DNA of 64,000 bases from Micromonosporaceae bacterium KJ-029 (GTDB lineage: Bacteria; Actinomycetota; Actinomycetes; Mycobacteriales; Micromonosporaceae), in NCBI GenBank assembly GCA_005402585.1, contig BIFP01000052.1, positions 1 through 64,000 of the forward strand, written 5' to 3'. Below are positions 46,464-55,108 of the stretch, piece after piece; the first letter of the stretch is position 1; each line of letters opens with the position of its first letter. A model generated the notes under the pieces. It saw only the letters and a program-made list of their open reading frames with translations, did not search any database and had not been told where the DNA came from. Made by a program: the position numbers and the translations under genes.

Positions 46464-47408
46464 CTAACAGATTACTCTGAGTGCGGCGGAAACGGAGGTG
46501 AATCTGACTTTTTCCCGCTCGCCAAGATAGTCGCCGTCGAGCTGGAACGCCTGCGGACGGCTCGCGACCAGCGTGAACTCGCTCATGTCGTGCAGACGCA
46601 ACACCTGACGGCCGTGCGGATCAGGCGTACGCGAGAGCAATTGCGTCACGGTACGTGTCGTGCTGGCAACGCCCAGCTGGCGAAAGGCCATCACGTCCAG
46701 CCCCAGATCGAACGACGCCTCCGGGTTCGGGTTGGCCTCCCGGTCCCCGACGTACGTCCACGGGGCGGTGTTCTGGACGATGATCGTGGCCAACTCGCCC
46801 TCGGCCGGCTCACCCGGCCGCTCCAGCTGGATCGCCGGGTGCCGCCGTTCGGTGCCGAACAGGAACTGCGCCGTGAAGGCGCGGAAGTAGAGCCCTGGCG
46901 AGGAAACCCGGCCACGGCGGCGGGCCTCCTCGACCCGGTGGATCACCGCCGCGTCGAGCCCGAAGCCGGCGCAGAAGGTGAAGTAGCGGTCATCGGCTCG
47001 GCCGAGGCCGATCGTCCGGTGCCGGCCCAGCCGCAGCCCCTCCAGGAGCATGCTGGCGGCCTCCGGCCACTCTTTGGGCAGGCCCACCGCGCGGGCGAAG
47101 ACGTTGGTCGAGCCGCCCGGCACGGTGGCCAGGGCGGGCAGCCGCTCGGCGGTCGGCGCGTCGCCACCGGCGGTGGTCGCCGTCATCAACCCGTTGACCA
47201 CCTCGTTGACCGTGCCGTCGCCACCCAAGGTGACCACGGCGTCGACGCCCTCCGTGGCGGCCTCCCGGGCCAGCGCGGTGGCGTGACCACGTCGGCGGGT
47301 GTAGCGCACGGAGAGGTCGACCTCGCTGCGCAGCGCCCGGACCAGCACGTCCCGCGCGCGCTCGCTGGTGGTGGTGGCCTTTGGATTGACCAGCAGGACG
47401 GCCCGCAT
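46464..47408 (-). CDS. Diacylglycerol-kinase-like lipid kinase
   Basis: A 314-residue DAGK_cat protein. The nucleotide-binding core is VVTLGGDGTVNEVVNGL followed by PGGSTNVFARAVGLP; further motifs are AGFGLDAAVIHRVEE and the C-terminal FQLDGDYLGE. It would phosphorylate a lipid (diacylglycerol or a related alcohol) at the inner membrane face. The ATG at 47408 has TACAGT 7 bases before it, so a leaderless transcript is likely. It lies upstream of whiB1 on the same strand and divergent from a small membrane protein gene. Confidence 0.88.
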   Translation of the reverse strand: MRAVLLVNPKATTTSERARDVLVRALRSEVDLSVRYTRRRGHATALAREAATEGVDAVVTLGGDGTVNEVVNGLMTATTAGGDAPTAERLPALATVPGGSTNVFARAVGLPKEWPEAASMLLEGLRLGRHRTIGLGRADDRYFTFCAGFGLDAAVIHRVEEARRRGRVSSPGLYFRAFTAQFLFGTERRHPAIQLERPGEPAEGELATIIVQNTAPWTYVGDREANPNPEASFDLGLDVMAFRQLGVASTTRTVTQLLSRTPDPHGRQVLRLHDMSEFTLVASRPQAFQLDGDYLGEREKVRFTSVSAALRVIC

Positions 47409-47450
47409 GGGCGGCACTGTACTCCGGGATGTCACGGGTATCGTGGCGGC

Positions 47451-47840
47451 GTGACCATCGACTCGGACCCGACCCCTGTCACGCTGCGTTGGGCGGTCCG
47501 GCTGCTACGGGGACAGGCGCTCGCCGTCGGGCTGGTCGCCGCCTGGCTGGTCGTCGCCGATGTCACCGCCACCACCACCGACCTGACGTCGGCGCTACTG
47601 GTCACGGCCTTCGCCATCGGTGCCGCCGTCGCGCTGTGGGCGCTGGGCGGCGCGCTGCTGCATCGGCGGGCGGGCGCCCGTGCGCCGGCCATCGTGCTCC
47701 AACTCATGCTGCTGCCGATCGGGTGGTTCATGATCCAGGGTGGGTTGGGCTGGCTCGGCGTACCGCTGATCGCGCTCGGGCTCGGTGTCACCTGGTTGCT
47801 GGTGAGCCCGCCCACCACCCGCGCCCTGGGCTTCGAGTGA
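47451..47840 (+). CDS. Small membrane protein, unknown
   Basis: A 129-residue protein with about four hydrophobic segments (QALAVGLVAAWLVVADV; ALLVTAFAIGAAVALWALG; IVLQLMLLPIGWFMI; GVPLIALGLGVTWLLV). GTG start with TATCGT 6 bases upstream, a leaderless arrangement mirrored by the divergent lipid-kinase-like gene 42 bases away. The segment LMLLPIGWFMIQGGLGWLGVPL is conserved-looking. Function unknown. Confidence 0.75.
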   Translation: MTIDSDPTPVTLRWAVRLLRGQALAVGLVAAWLVVADVTATTTDLTSALLVTAFAIGAAVALWALGGALLHRRAGARAPAIVLQLMLLPIGWFMIQGGLGWLGVPLIALGLGVTWLLVSPPTTRALGFE

Positions 47841-47896
47841 GCGAGCGAACCGTCAGGCACCGCGGCGTGGCGGCGTGAGCTGACCCGCGGGCCCGA

Positions 47897-48307
47897 TCAC
47901 CAGCCCGACGCGCGGCGGGTGAGCAGGGAAATGGTGGCCCGACCGTCGACCGCGCTCGCCGACGCCGACGTGGTCAGCGCGGTGAGCACCTTCCAGGCGA
48001 ACGACGACTCGGCGGGCAGTCTGGCGCCCGGCACGGTCGGCACGGTCACCTCGACGGTCAGCGCGTCCTCGGTGACCGCGAAGCGGCAGTCGAGTTCGGC
48101 GCCCCGGTGGGCGATGGCGAGCAGCATGGCGCACGCCTCGTCGACCGCGATGCGCAGATCCTCGATCTCGTCGAGGGCGAACTGGAGGCGGGCCGCGAGG
48201 CCGGCGGTGGCGGTGCGGAGGACGCCCAGATACCCGCCGTCGGCGGGCACGGTGAGGTGCACGACGTCATCGTCGGTCGTCGGTTGGCCGGTCAGTTGAG
48301 TCACCAC
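47897..48307 (-). CDS. RsbW-like anti-sigma regulatory protein
   Basis: A 136-residue protein with a degenerate HATPase fold: LDEIEDLRIAVDEACAMLLAIAH takes the place of the N-box, and the C-terminal FAWKVLTALTTSAS replaces the G2 box. This form is common among anti-sigma factors regulating SigB/SigF-type stress sigma factors in actinomycetes. A sigma gene is not adjacent in this window. The start codon at 48307 lacks a strong ribosome-binding site. Partner assignment is open. Confidence 0.8.
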   Translation of the reverse strand: MVTQLTGQPTTDDDVVHLTVPADGGYLGVLRTATAGLAARLQFALDEIEDLRIAVDEACAMLLAIAHRGAELDCRFAVTEDALTVEVTVPTVPGARLPAESSFAWKVLTALTTSASASAVDGRATISLLTRRASGW

Positions 48308-48429
48308 TCATCCCCCCGGTCGGGGACTCTACCCGCTCAGGCGGCCGGACGGTTGACGGCCGTCGACGTGGCGGACCGGTGGCTCCGCGGGGCGGAGCGA
48401 TGCGGCGTGAAGGCCCCGCCGGAAACGAC

Positions 48430-48466
48430 GGCGGTCGGCGCGCCCGGTGCGGGCGCGCCGACCGCC
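48430..48466 (-). terminator. Terminator of sodN
   Basis: A perfect 17-bp stem (48430-48446 with 48450-48466), loop GTG, 26 bases past the sodN stop codon. Confidence 0.85.
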
Positions 48467-48491
48467 GAGACGGTCGCCACGGGCGGCGACG

Positions 48492-48896
48492 TCACGCCTG
48501 CTTGGTCTCCCAGAAGATCTTCGAGATCTCGTCGATCTTCTGCAGCAGCTCGTCGGCCTTGGCCGGGTCGGTGGCGCCCTTGGCGCCGGCGGCACCGGCC
48601 AGCTTGGTGGTCTCGTTGAACAGCTGGTGCAGGTTCGGGTACTTCTCGAAGTGGGCCGGCTTGAAGTAGTCGGTCCACAGCACCCAGAGGTGGTGCTTGA
48701 CCAACTCGGCCCGTTGCTCCTTGATCAGGATGGCCCGGGTACGGAACTCGGGGTCGGTGTTGGCCTGGTACTTCTCGCAGATCATTTTCACCGACTCGGC
48801 CTCGATCCGCGCCTGCGCGGGGTCGTAGACGCCGCAGGGCAGGTCGCAGTGGGCGCTGGCGGTCACGCGGGGCGTAAGGATGCGTGGAAGTCGCAT
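48492..48896 (-). CDS. sodN: Nickel superoxide dismutase
   Basis: A 134-residue precursor. A propeptide of about 15 residues (MRLPRILTPRVTASA) precedes the mature N-terminus HCDLPCGVYDP, where His1, Cys2 and Cys6 plus the new amino group bind nickel. The rest is the four-helix bundle typical of NiSOD. GGAGGATCCCG lies before the ATG. The divergent sodX peptidase gene, 84 bases away, supplies the maturation protease. Nickel-dependent control (Nur) is known in Streptomyces; I cannot see a clear Nur box here. Confidence 0.96.
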   Translation of the reverse strand: MRLPRILTPRVTASAHCDLPCGVYDPAQARIEAESVKMICEKYQANTDPEFRTRAILIKEQRAELVKHHLWVLWTDYFKPAHFEKYPNLHQLFNETTKLAGAAGAKGATDPAKADELLQKIDEISKIFWETKQA

Positions 48897-48980
48897 CGGG
48901 ATCCTCCATGGGAAGTTTGCGATGATCCAAGACGACATTACTCCTGGAGGTGGTCCCCGAGGCCGCAGGAGGTGAAACCC

Positions 48981-49313
48981 GTGCGCACGCCCTGGCTGCG
49001 GTGGCCGCTGTCGGCCGTACTGGTGACCGGTCCGTCCATGTGGCCGACGCTGCGCCACGGCGACGCGGTGCTGGTCCGCCGCGGTGGTCGGGCCATCCGC
49101 CCCGGCGACGTGGTCATCGCGGTCTTCCGCAGCCGTCCGGACCTGCTCGTGGTGAAACGCACAGTCCGCCCCGCCGACGGCGGGTGGTGGCTGTACGGGG
49201 ACAACGACCTGGTCACCGACGACTCCCGGGCGTACGGGGTGGCCGACGTGCTGGGCCGGGTGGTGGTGCGCTACTGGCCCCGCCCCGGCCGGGTGCGGCC
49301 CCGACCGTTATGA
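48981..49313 (+). CDS. sodX: NiSOD maturation protease (S26 family)
   Basis: A 110-residue signal-peptidase-like protein that removes the SodN propeptide. The catalytic Ser is in VTGPSMWPTL and the Lys in LLVVKRTVRP; LYGDNDLVTDDSRAYG is the box E region. It lacks an obvious membrane anchor, fitting cleavage of a cytoplasmic substrate. GTG at 48981 with a perfect AGGAGGTGAAACCC before it. Divergent from sodN, the usual sodN-sodX pairing. Confidence 0.93.
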   Translation: MRTPWLRWPLSAVLVTGPSMWPTLRHGDAVLVRRGGRAIRPGDVVIAVFRSRPDLLVVKRTVRPADGGWWLYGDNDLVTDDSRAYGVADVLGRVVVRYWPRPGRVRPRPL

Positions 49314-49452
49314 CCCTGCCCACATCCTGGGCCTGCCGTCACCACTATGCTCGGAGGTGCCCGGGTGACCCCCTGCACCACGTGCCGCCCCTCGACGCCT
49401 CACCGTGCGCGCGACCGGCCGGCCCATCTGCTCGACAGATCCTGGAGTCACC

Positions 49453-50631
<1,179 letters not shown>

Positions 50632-50635
50632 GATG

Positions 50636-50689
50636 TAAGGAGGGGCCCCTTCTTAACGCCTCATGCATAGGAAGGGGCCCTTCTTAACG
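50636..50689 (-). repeat. GGGCCC/GTTAA repeat, copy 3
   Basis: A reverse-oriented copy: TAAGGAGGGGCCCC, TTCTTAACGCCT, then GGAAGGGGCCC and TTCTTAACG. It starts five bases past the malic-enzyme stop and ends 28 bases before the quinone-oxidoreductase start. Confidence 0.85.
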
Positions 50690-50716
50690 GGCGCTCAGCT
50701 TGTTACGGTGCGGATC

Positions 50717-51670
50717 ATGCGTGCCGCCTTCGCCTCCCGCTTCGACGACGCCGATCCGCTCGCCGCGCTCACCGTCGGTGAGCAGCCCGAGCCGAGCCTG
50801 CCCGACGACGACTGGGTGACGCTGCGCGTCACGGCCAGCTCGCTCAACCACCACGACCTGTGGTCGTTGCGCGGCGTCGGGCTGCGTGCCGAGCAGCTGC
50901 CGATGATCCTCGGCTGCGACGCGGCGGGGGTGGACCCGGACGGCAACGAGGTCGTCGTGTACCCGGTGGTACCCACCCCCGGCGACCCACGCGGGATGTC
51001 CATCCTCTCCGAGCACTTCCCCGGCACCCTCGCCGAGCGGGTGGCCGTACCCCGATCGAACCTGCTGCCGCTGCCGGCGGGCCTGTCGGCGACCGACGCG
51101 GCCTGCCTGCCGACCGCCTGGCTGACCGCGTGGCGGATGCTCACCACCAAGGGCCGCGTCGACGAGGCCGAGGCCGTGCTGGTCCAGGGCGCCGGGGGCG
51201 GCGTGGCCACCGCGGCGGTCGCGCTCGCCGTGGCCATGGGCAAGCGGGTGTACGCGACCAGCCGCGACGCCGCCAAGCGCGAGCGGATCGCCGAACTGGG
51301 CGCGACCGCCGTCGAGCCGGGCGCCCGGCTACCGGAGCGGGTAGACGTGGTAATCGAGACCGTTGGGGCGGCCACCTTCGACCACTCGCTGAAGTCGTCC
51401 GCGCCGGGCGCCCGGATCGTGGTCTCCGGCGCGACCGCCGGGCACGAGCCGAAGGTCAACCTGCGTCGGGTCTTCGCCATGCAACTGGAGATCCTGGGCA
51501 CCTCGATGGGCACTCCGGGCGACCTGACCGACCTGCTGGCCTTCTGTGCCGAACGGAACGTACGCCCGGTGGTGGACAGCGTGGTGCCGTTCAGCCGGGT
51601 CGAGGACGCCTTCGCCCGCCTGCACTCCGGAGACGTCTTCGGCAAGGTCGTGGTCGACCACACCAGCTGA
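50717..51670 (+). CDS. Zinc-binding-dehydrogenase / quinone-oxidoreductase-like protein
   Basis: A 317-residue medium-chain dehydrogenase/reductase. ASSLNHHDLWSLRG and MILGCDAAGV form the substrate domain; VLVQGAGGGVATAAVALAVAMGKRVYATS is the NADPH Rossmann loop; VIETVGAATFDHSL follows. Zinc ligands of true alcohol dehydrogenases are not obvious, so a quinone-oxidoreductase-like role is more likely. The ATG at 50717 has TACGGT 7 bases upstream (leaderless). The gene is bracketed by two inverted copies of the GGGCCC-type repeat. Substrate unknown. Confidence 0.85.
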   Translation: MRAAFASRFDDADPLAALTVGEQPEPSLPDDDWVTLRVTASSLNHHDLWSLRGVGLRAEQLPMILGCDAAGVDPDGNEVVVYPVVPTPGDPRGMSILSEHFPGTLAERVAVPRSNLLPLPAGLSATDAACLPTAWLTAWRMLTTKGRVDEAEAVLVQGAGGGVATAAVALAVAMGKRVYATSRDAAKRERIAELGATAVEPGARLPERVDVVIETVGAATFDHSLKSSAPGARIVVSGATAGHEPKVNLRRVFAMQLEILGTSMGTPGDLTDLLAFCAERNVRPVVDSVVPFSRVEDAFARLHSGDVFGKVVVDHTS

Positions 51671-51726
51671 GGTGTTAAAAGGGGGCCCCTGCTCTACCGG
51701 AGGCGTTAATAAGGGGCCCTTCCTTA
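51671..51726 (+). repeat. GGGCCC/GTTAA repeat, copy 4
   Basis: A forward copy: GGTGTTAAAAGGGGGCCCC, CTACCGG, AGGCGTTAAT, then AAGGGGCCCTTCC. It begins immediately after the oxidoreductase stop and ends three bases before the end of the convergent lipoprotein gene. Confidence 0.85.
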
Positions 51727-51728
51727 CA

Positions 51729-52721
51729 TCACAGGCGGTTGTCGAGGGTGGCGATGTTGCCGTCGGCGCTGGCGGTGGGGATCCGGCCCTTGGCGTCGGC
51801 GTCGCCGTAGAGCGTCCAGCGCAGGAACTCGATGGTGGTGTCGGCGACGACCCGCAGCGAACTGTCGTCCCTCAGCAGGTCCCGGCCGTGGTCGCCGTTG
51901 GGCAGGCTCAGCATCGCCTTCGGCCAGGGCACCTTGTCGTACACGGCCTTGCCGGCGGCGTACTGCACCACCTCGTCGGCCTCGCCGTGCACGAACAGCT
52001 GCGGTGCCGCGGTACCCGCGAAGGCGGTGCCCACCCCGAGGCCGGTGCCGGCGAAGACGATCCCGGCGGCCAGCCGATCGTCCCGGCCGGCGGTGAACAG
52101 CCCGATCGTGGTCACCCCGCCCGCCGAGTGCCCGGCGGCGGCCACCCGGTCGGTGGCCAGCCGGCCGCGCAGCGGGTCGCCCGCGCGCCCGTCGAGGGCG
52201 AGTACCCGGGTCAGCGCGTACGACACGTCGGCCGGCTGGTTGAGCACGTCCAGCACGTTGCGGTCGCTGCCGCCCGAGGTGTGCGGGAAGGTCGGCGCGG
52301 CCACCACGAAGCCGGCCGCCGCCCAGCGGGTCAGCAGGGCAGCGTAGTCGTCGGGTCGGCCGCCCAGGCCATGACTGAACATGACCACCGGGAACCTTCC
52401 GTCCGCGGCCCGTGCCGAGTCCGCCGGCTTCCCGCCCGCCCGGCCGGCCGCCGGGTACCAGACGGTCACCGGCAGCGGCCGGTCACCGTCGCGGTTCAGC
52501 TTCAGCTGTCGTACGCCGACCGCGAAGGTGCGCTCCGGCGCGTTGCCGGCAGGAATCGCCGGTGCCGACGCGGTCGCCTGCGGCGGGGGTGTGGTCGCCG
52601 GTGCGGGTGTGCTCGCCTGCGGAGCGGGTGTCTCGGCGGGCCCGCGGTCGGCGGAGCAGCCGACCAGCGCGCTGGCGAACAGGGTGCTGGCGAGCAGAGC
52701 GGAAGCGGCGCGACGCGACAT
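51729..52721 (-). CDS. Lipoprotein alpha/beta hydrolase (paralog 1)
   Basis: A 330-residue exported hydrolase. The N-terminal signal ends in a lipobox (ASALVGC), followed by a Pro/Thr/Ala-rich linker (about 25-60). The catalytic domain has VVMFSHGLGG (oxyanion), AGHSAGG (nucleophile Ser), HGEADEVV (acid) and GDHGRD (His), like chlorophyllase/PAF-acetylhydrolase-type lipases. CAGAAT lies 7 bases before the ATG. A paralog follows the same plan at 52761. Likely attached to the outer face of the membrane and acting on esters; substrate unknown. Confidence 0.87.
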   Translation of the reverse strand: MSRRAASALLASTLFASALVGCSADRGPAETPAPQASTPAPATTPPPQATASAPAIPAGNAPERTFAVGVRQLKLNRDGDRPLPVTVWYPAAGRAGGKPADSARAADGRFPVVMFSHGLGGRPDDYAALLTRWAAAGFVVAAPTFPHTSGGSDRNVLDVLNQPADVSYALTRVLALDGRAGDPLRGRLATDRVAAAGHSAGGVTTIGLFTAGRDDRLAAGIVFAGTGLGVGTAFAGTAAPQLFVHGEADEVVQYAAGKAVYDKVPWPKAMLSLPNGDHGRDLLRDDSSLRVVADTTIEFLRWTLYGDADAKGRIPTASADGNIATLDNRL

Positions 52722-52760
52722 GGCTCCGATTCTGCCTGCCCCGGTGGCGGGCCGGTGGGG

Positions 52761-53660
52761 TCAGCCGGCAGGGCGGCTCTCGTAGCTGGTCACGCCGGAC
52801 AACTGGGCCCGGCTGGGCAGCCGGCGGGCCGCCTCCAGGTCGTCGTAGAGGGTCCAGCGGAGGAAGTCGGTGGTGGTACCGAGCACCTGGGCGAATCCCG
52901 GGCGGCCGGGGATGAGGTACTCGCCGTGGCCCTGCCCGAGCAGGCTCAGGAAGCAGGCCGGCCCGGGCGTACGGCGGTACGCGGCCCGGCCGACGCTCAC
53001 CGGTACCACCGTGTCGGCGGTGCCGTGTACGAAGAGCATGGGCGCGGGCGCCCCGGCGAAACTGCCCGCCATCCCGCCGCCGGCGATCACGATGCCGGCC
53101 CGCAGTCGGGCCGGATGCCCGGAGGTGAACATGCCGGCCGTGGTGAAGCCGCCCGCAGAATGGCCGGCCGCCGCCATCCGCTGCACGTCGAGATGGCCGG
53201 CGAGCGGTTCGCCGCGCCTACCGTCGAGCCGGACCAGGTACCGGATCACCCGCCAACCGTCGGCCGGTTGGTTGCGTACGTCGGCGCGGGAGAACCGTTT
53301 CGCGCCGCGCCGGGTGTGCGGGTACGTCGGTGCGGCCACCACGAAACCGGCCGCCGCCCAGCGGGCGGTCAGCCCGGCGTGCAACTCGGGCAGGCTGGCC
53401 AGGCCGTGGCTGTAGACCACCACCGGGAAACGCCCGTCGGCCACCCGGCTGCCCTGCGTCGGATACCAGAGGGTGACCGGCAGGGGACGCGCCGAACCCG
53501 AATCGACGACGACCGTCCGGACGCCCACCTCGTACGGCAGCTGCGGCGCCAGCCGGGCCGGTGCCGGCTGACCGGTCATCTCGCCGGTCGACGCGCAACC
53601 GGTCAGGACCGTCATCAGAACGGCCGTCGTCGCCGCGGCGAGCCGCCGCATGATCCCCAC
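52761..53660 (-). CDS. Lipoprotein alpha/beta hydrolase (paralog 2)
   Basis: A 299-residue paralog of the gene downstream. Lipobox VLTGC near residue 20, no long linker, then LPVTLWYPTQGSR, VVVYSHGLAS, AGHSAGGFTTAGMF (nucleophile Ser), HGTADTVVP (acid) and LGQGHGEY (His). RWAAAGFVVAAPTYPHT is almost shared with paralog 1, so they arose by tandem duplication. GTG 53660 has TACCGT 6 bases before it; ATG 53651 is an alternative. The gap to paralog 1 is 39 bases. Confidence 0.87.
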   Translation of the reverse strand: MGIMRRLAAATTAVLMTVLTGCASTGEMTGQPAPARLAPQLPYEVGVRTVVVDSGSARPLPVTLWYPTQGSRVADGRFPVVVYSHGLASLPELHAGLTARWAAAGFVVAAPTYPHTRRGAKRFSRADVRNQPADGWRVIRYLVRLDGRRGEPLAGHLDVQRMAAAGHSAGGFTTAGMFTSGHPARLRAGIVIAGGGMAGSFAGAPAPMLFVHGTADTVVPVSVGRAAYRRTPGPACFLSLLGQGHGEYLIPGRPGFAQVLGTTTDFLRWTLYDDLEAARRLPSRAQLSGVTSYESRPAG

Positions 53661-53777
53661 GGCATCACGGTAGGGCCCCGCGTCACCTGCCCGGTGCCGT
53701 TGCCGGCGCCCGGGTGCCATGCGACTCCGCGGGGCGCGTCAAACGGTCCCCTGGACCGGTTTCGCTATGGTCACGGC

Positions 53778-53942
53778 ATGGCTGAGAACTACACCGATCC
53801 GAGCGGCAACACCGAGGCGTTCCGTGCCTTCGCCCACACCGACGCCCCGGCGGAGCCGGCGTCGCGGACCGGCCTGATCGTCGGGGCGGTCGTGGTCGCG
53901 GCGGTGCTGCTCGCCCTCGCCGGCTGGCTCGCCTTCGGCTGA
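53778..53942 (+). CDS. Small tail-anchored membrane protein
   Basis: A 54-residue protein: polar N-terminus (MAENYTDPSGNTEAFRAFAH) and one C-terminal membrane segment (GLIVGAVVVAAVLLALAGWLAFG). TATGGT is 6 bases before the ATG, so probably leaderless. It is convergent with ackA and divergent from paralog 2. Only its last 54 codons in a much longer open frame are coding; the rest is antisense to the hydrolases. Family unknown. Confidence 0.75.
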   Translation: MAENYTDPSGNTEAFRAFAHTDAPAEPASRTGLIVGAVVVAAVLLALAGWLAFG

Positions 53943-53989
53943 CTCCGCCGGGCGCTGGCCGGGGGTGTAATGGTGGCCGACGCCCCGGG

Positions 53990-55108
53990 TCAGCCGGTGG
54001 CGCCGACCACTGCCCGGGCCGCGCGGGCGATCTCGCGCTCCTCGTCGGTGCCGACCACGCAGACGGCCACCTCCGCGCCGTCCGGCGAGATGAACCGGTC
54101 GCCGCTGCCCGCGTTGCGGTCCGGGTCGACGGTGATGCCCAGCCGGCCCAGGCCGGCCAGCGCCGCCGCGCGTACCGGCGCGGCGTGTTCGCCGACCCCG
54201 GCGGTGAAGGTGACCGCGTCCACCCGGCCGAGCAGGGCGTAGTACGCCCCCACGTAGCCGGTGATTCGGCGGCAGTAGACGTCGAAGGCGAGCGCCGCCG
54301 CCTCGTCCCCGGCCTCGCGCCGGGCCAGCACCTCGCGCATGTCGTTGGCGCCGGCCAGCCCGAGCAGGCCGCTGCGGTGGTTGAGCAGGTCGTCGATCTC
54401 GTCGACGCCCAGCCCACCCTCCCGGCGCAGGTGGAACACGACGGTCGGATCCAGGTCGCCGCTGCGGGTCCCCATCACCAGGCCCTCCAGCGGCGACATC
54501 CCCATCGAGGTGGCGATGCTGCGCCCGGCGGCGACCGCGCACGCGCTGGCCCCGTTGCCCAGGTGCAGGGTGATCGTGTTGACCTCGGCGTACGGGCGGC
54601 CCAACAGCTCCGCGGTGCGCCGGGAGACGTACGCGTGCGAGGTGCCGTGGAAGCCGTACCGCCGGATGCCCCACCGCTGCGCGACGTCCCGATCGATCGC
54701 GTACGTGGCGACGGAATCGGGCAGGGTGTGGTGGAACGCCGTGTCGAAGACGGCGACCTGCGGCACCTCCGGCAGTGCGTCGCGGGCCACCGCGATACCG
54801 GCGAGGTTGGCGGGGTTGTGCAGCGGTGCCAGCGGCACCAGGTCGGTGATGGCGGCCAGCACCGCGTCGTCCACCAGCACCGGGGAGGTGAACCGCCGGC
54901 CGCCGTGCACCACCCGGTGACCGACCGCGGCGAGCCCGGTCAGGTCCAGCCCGGTCAGGATCTGCCGGACCGCGCCGGCATGGTCGGCCGGGCCGCCGCC
55001 CGGCTCGCCGATCCGCTCGACGGTGCCCTTGTCGGCGATGCGTTCGCCCTCGTACAGCCGGTACTTGACCGACGACGACCCGCAGTTGAGCACCAACACC
55101 TTGCTCAA
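53990..55108 (-). CDS. ackA: Acetate kinase
   Basis: A 372-residue ASKHA-fold kinase interconverting acetyl phosphate and acetate with ATP. Motifs: LVLNCGSSSVKYRL at the start, VGHRVVHGG, VAVFDTAFHHTLP, RYGFHGTSHAYV, LGNGASACAV and FTAGVGEHA. TTG at 55108 overlaps the pta stop by 4 bases (TTGA) with GGAGGCGG seven bases before it; no ATG or GTG is as well placed. The pair generates or uses acetyl phosphate, linking acetyl-CoA overflow and, in many actinomycetes, protein acetylation. Confidence 0.95.
   Translation of the reverse strand: MSKVLVLNCGSSSVKYRLYEGERIADKGTVERIGEPGGGPADHAGAVRQILTGLDLTGLAAVGHRVVHGGRRFTSPVLVDDAVLAAITDLVPLAPLHNPANLAGIAVARDALPEVPQVAVFDTAFHHTLPDSVATYAIDRDVAQRWGIRRYGFHGTSHAYVSRRTAELLGRPYAEVNTITLHLGNGASACAVAAGRSIATSMGMSPLEGLVMGTRSGDLDPTVVFHLRREGGLGVDEIDDLLNHRSGLLGLAGANDMREVLARREAGDEAAALAFDVYCRRITGYVGAYYALLGRVDAVTFTAGVGEHAAPVRAAALAGLGRLGITVDPDRNAGSGDRFISPDGAEVAVCVVGTDEEREIARAARAVVGATG

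Noticed and set aside
48897..48980. Possible Nur (nickel regulator) box between sodN and sodX
   Set aside because: TTTGCGATGATCCAA has only part of the TTGCA-N5-TGCAA pattern; not enough to call.
51546..53777. Upstream part of a 798-codon plus-strand ORF
   Set aside because: Antisense to the two lipoprotein hydrolases. Only its last 54 codons, from 53778, have their own start signals and a membrane segment.
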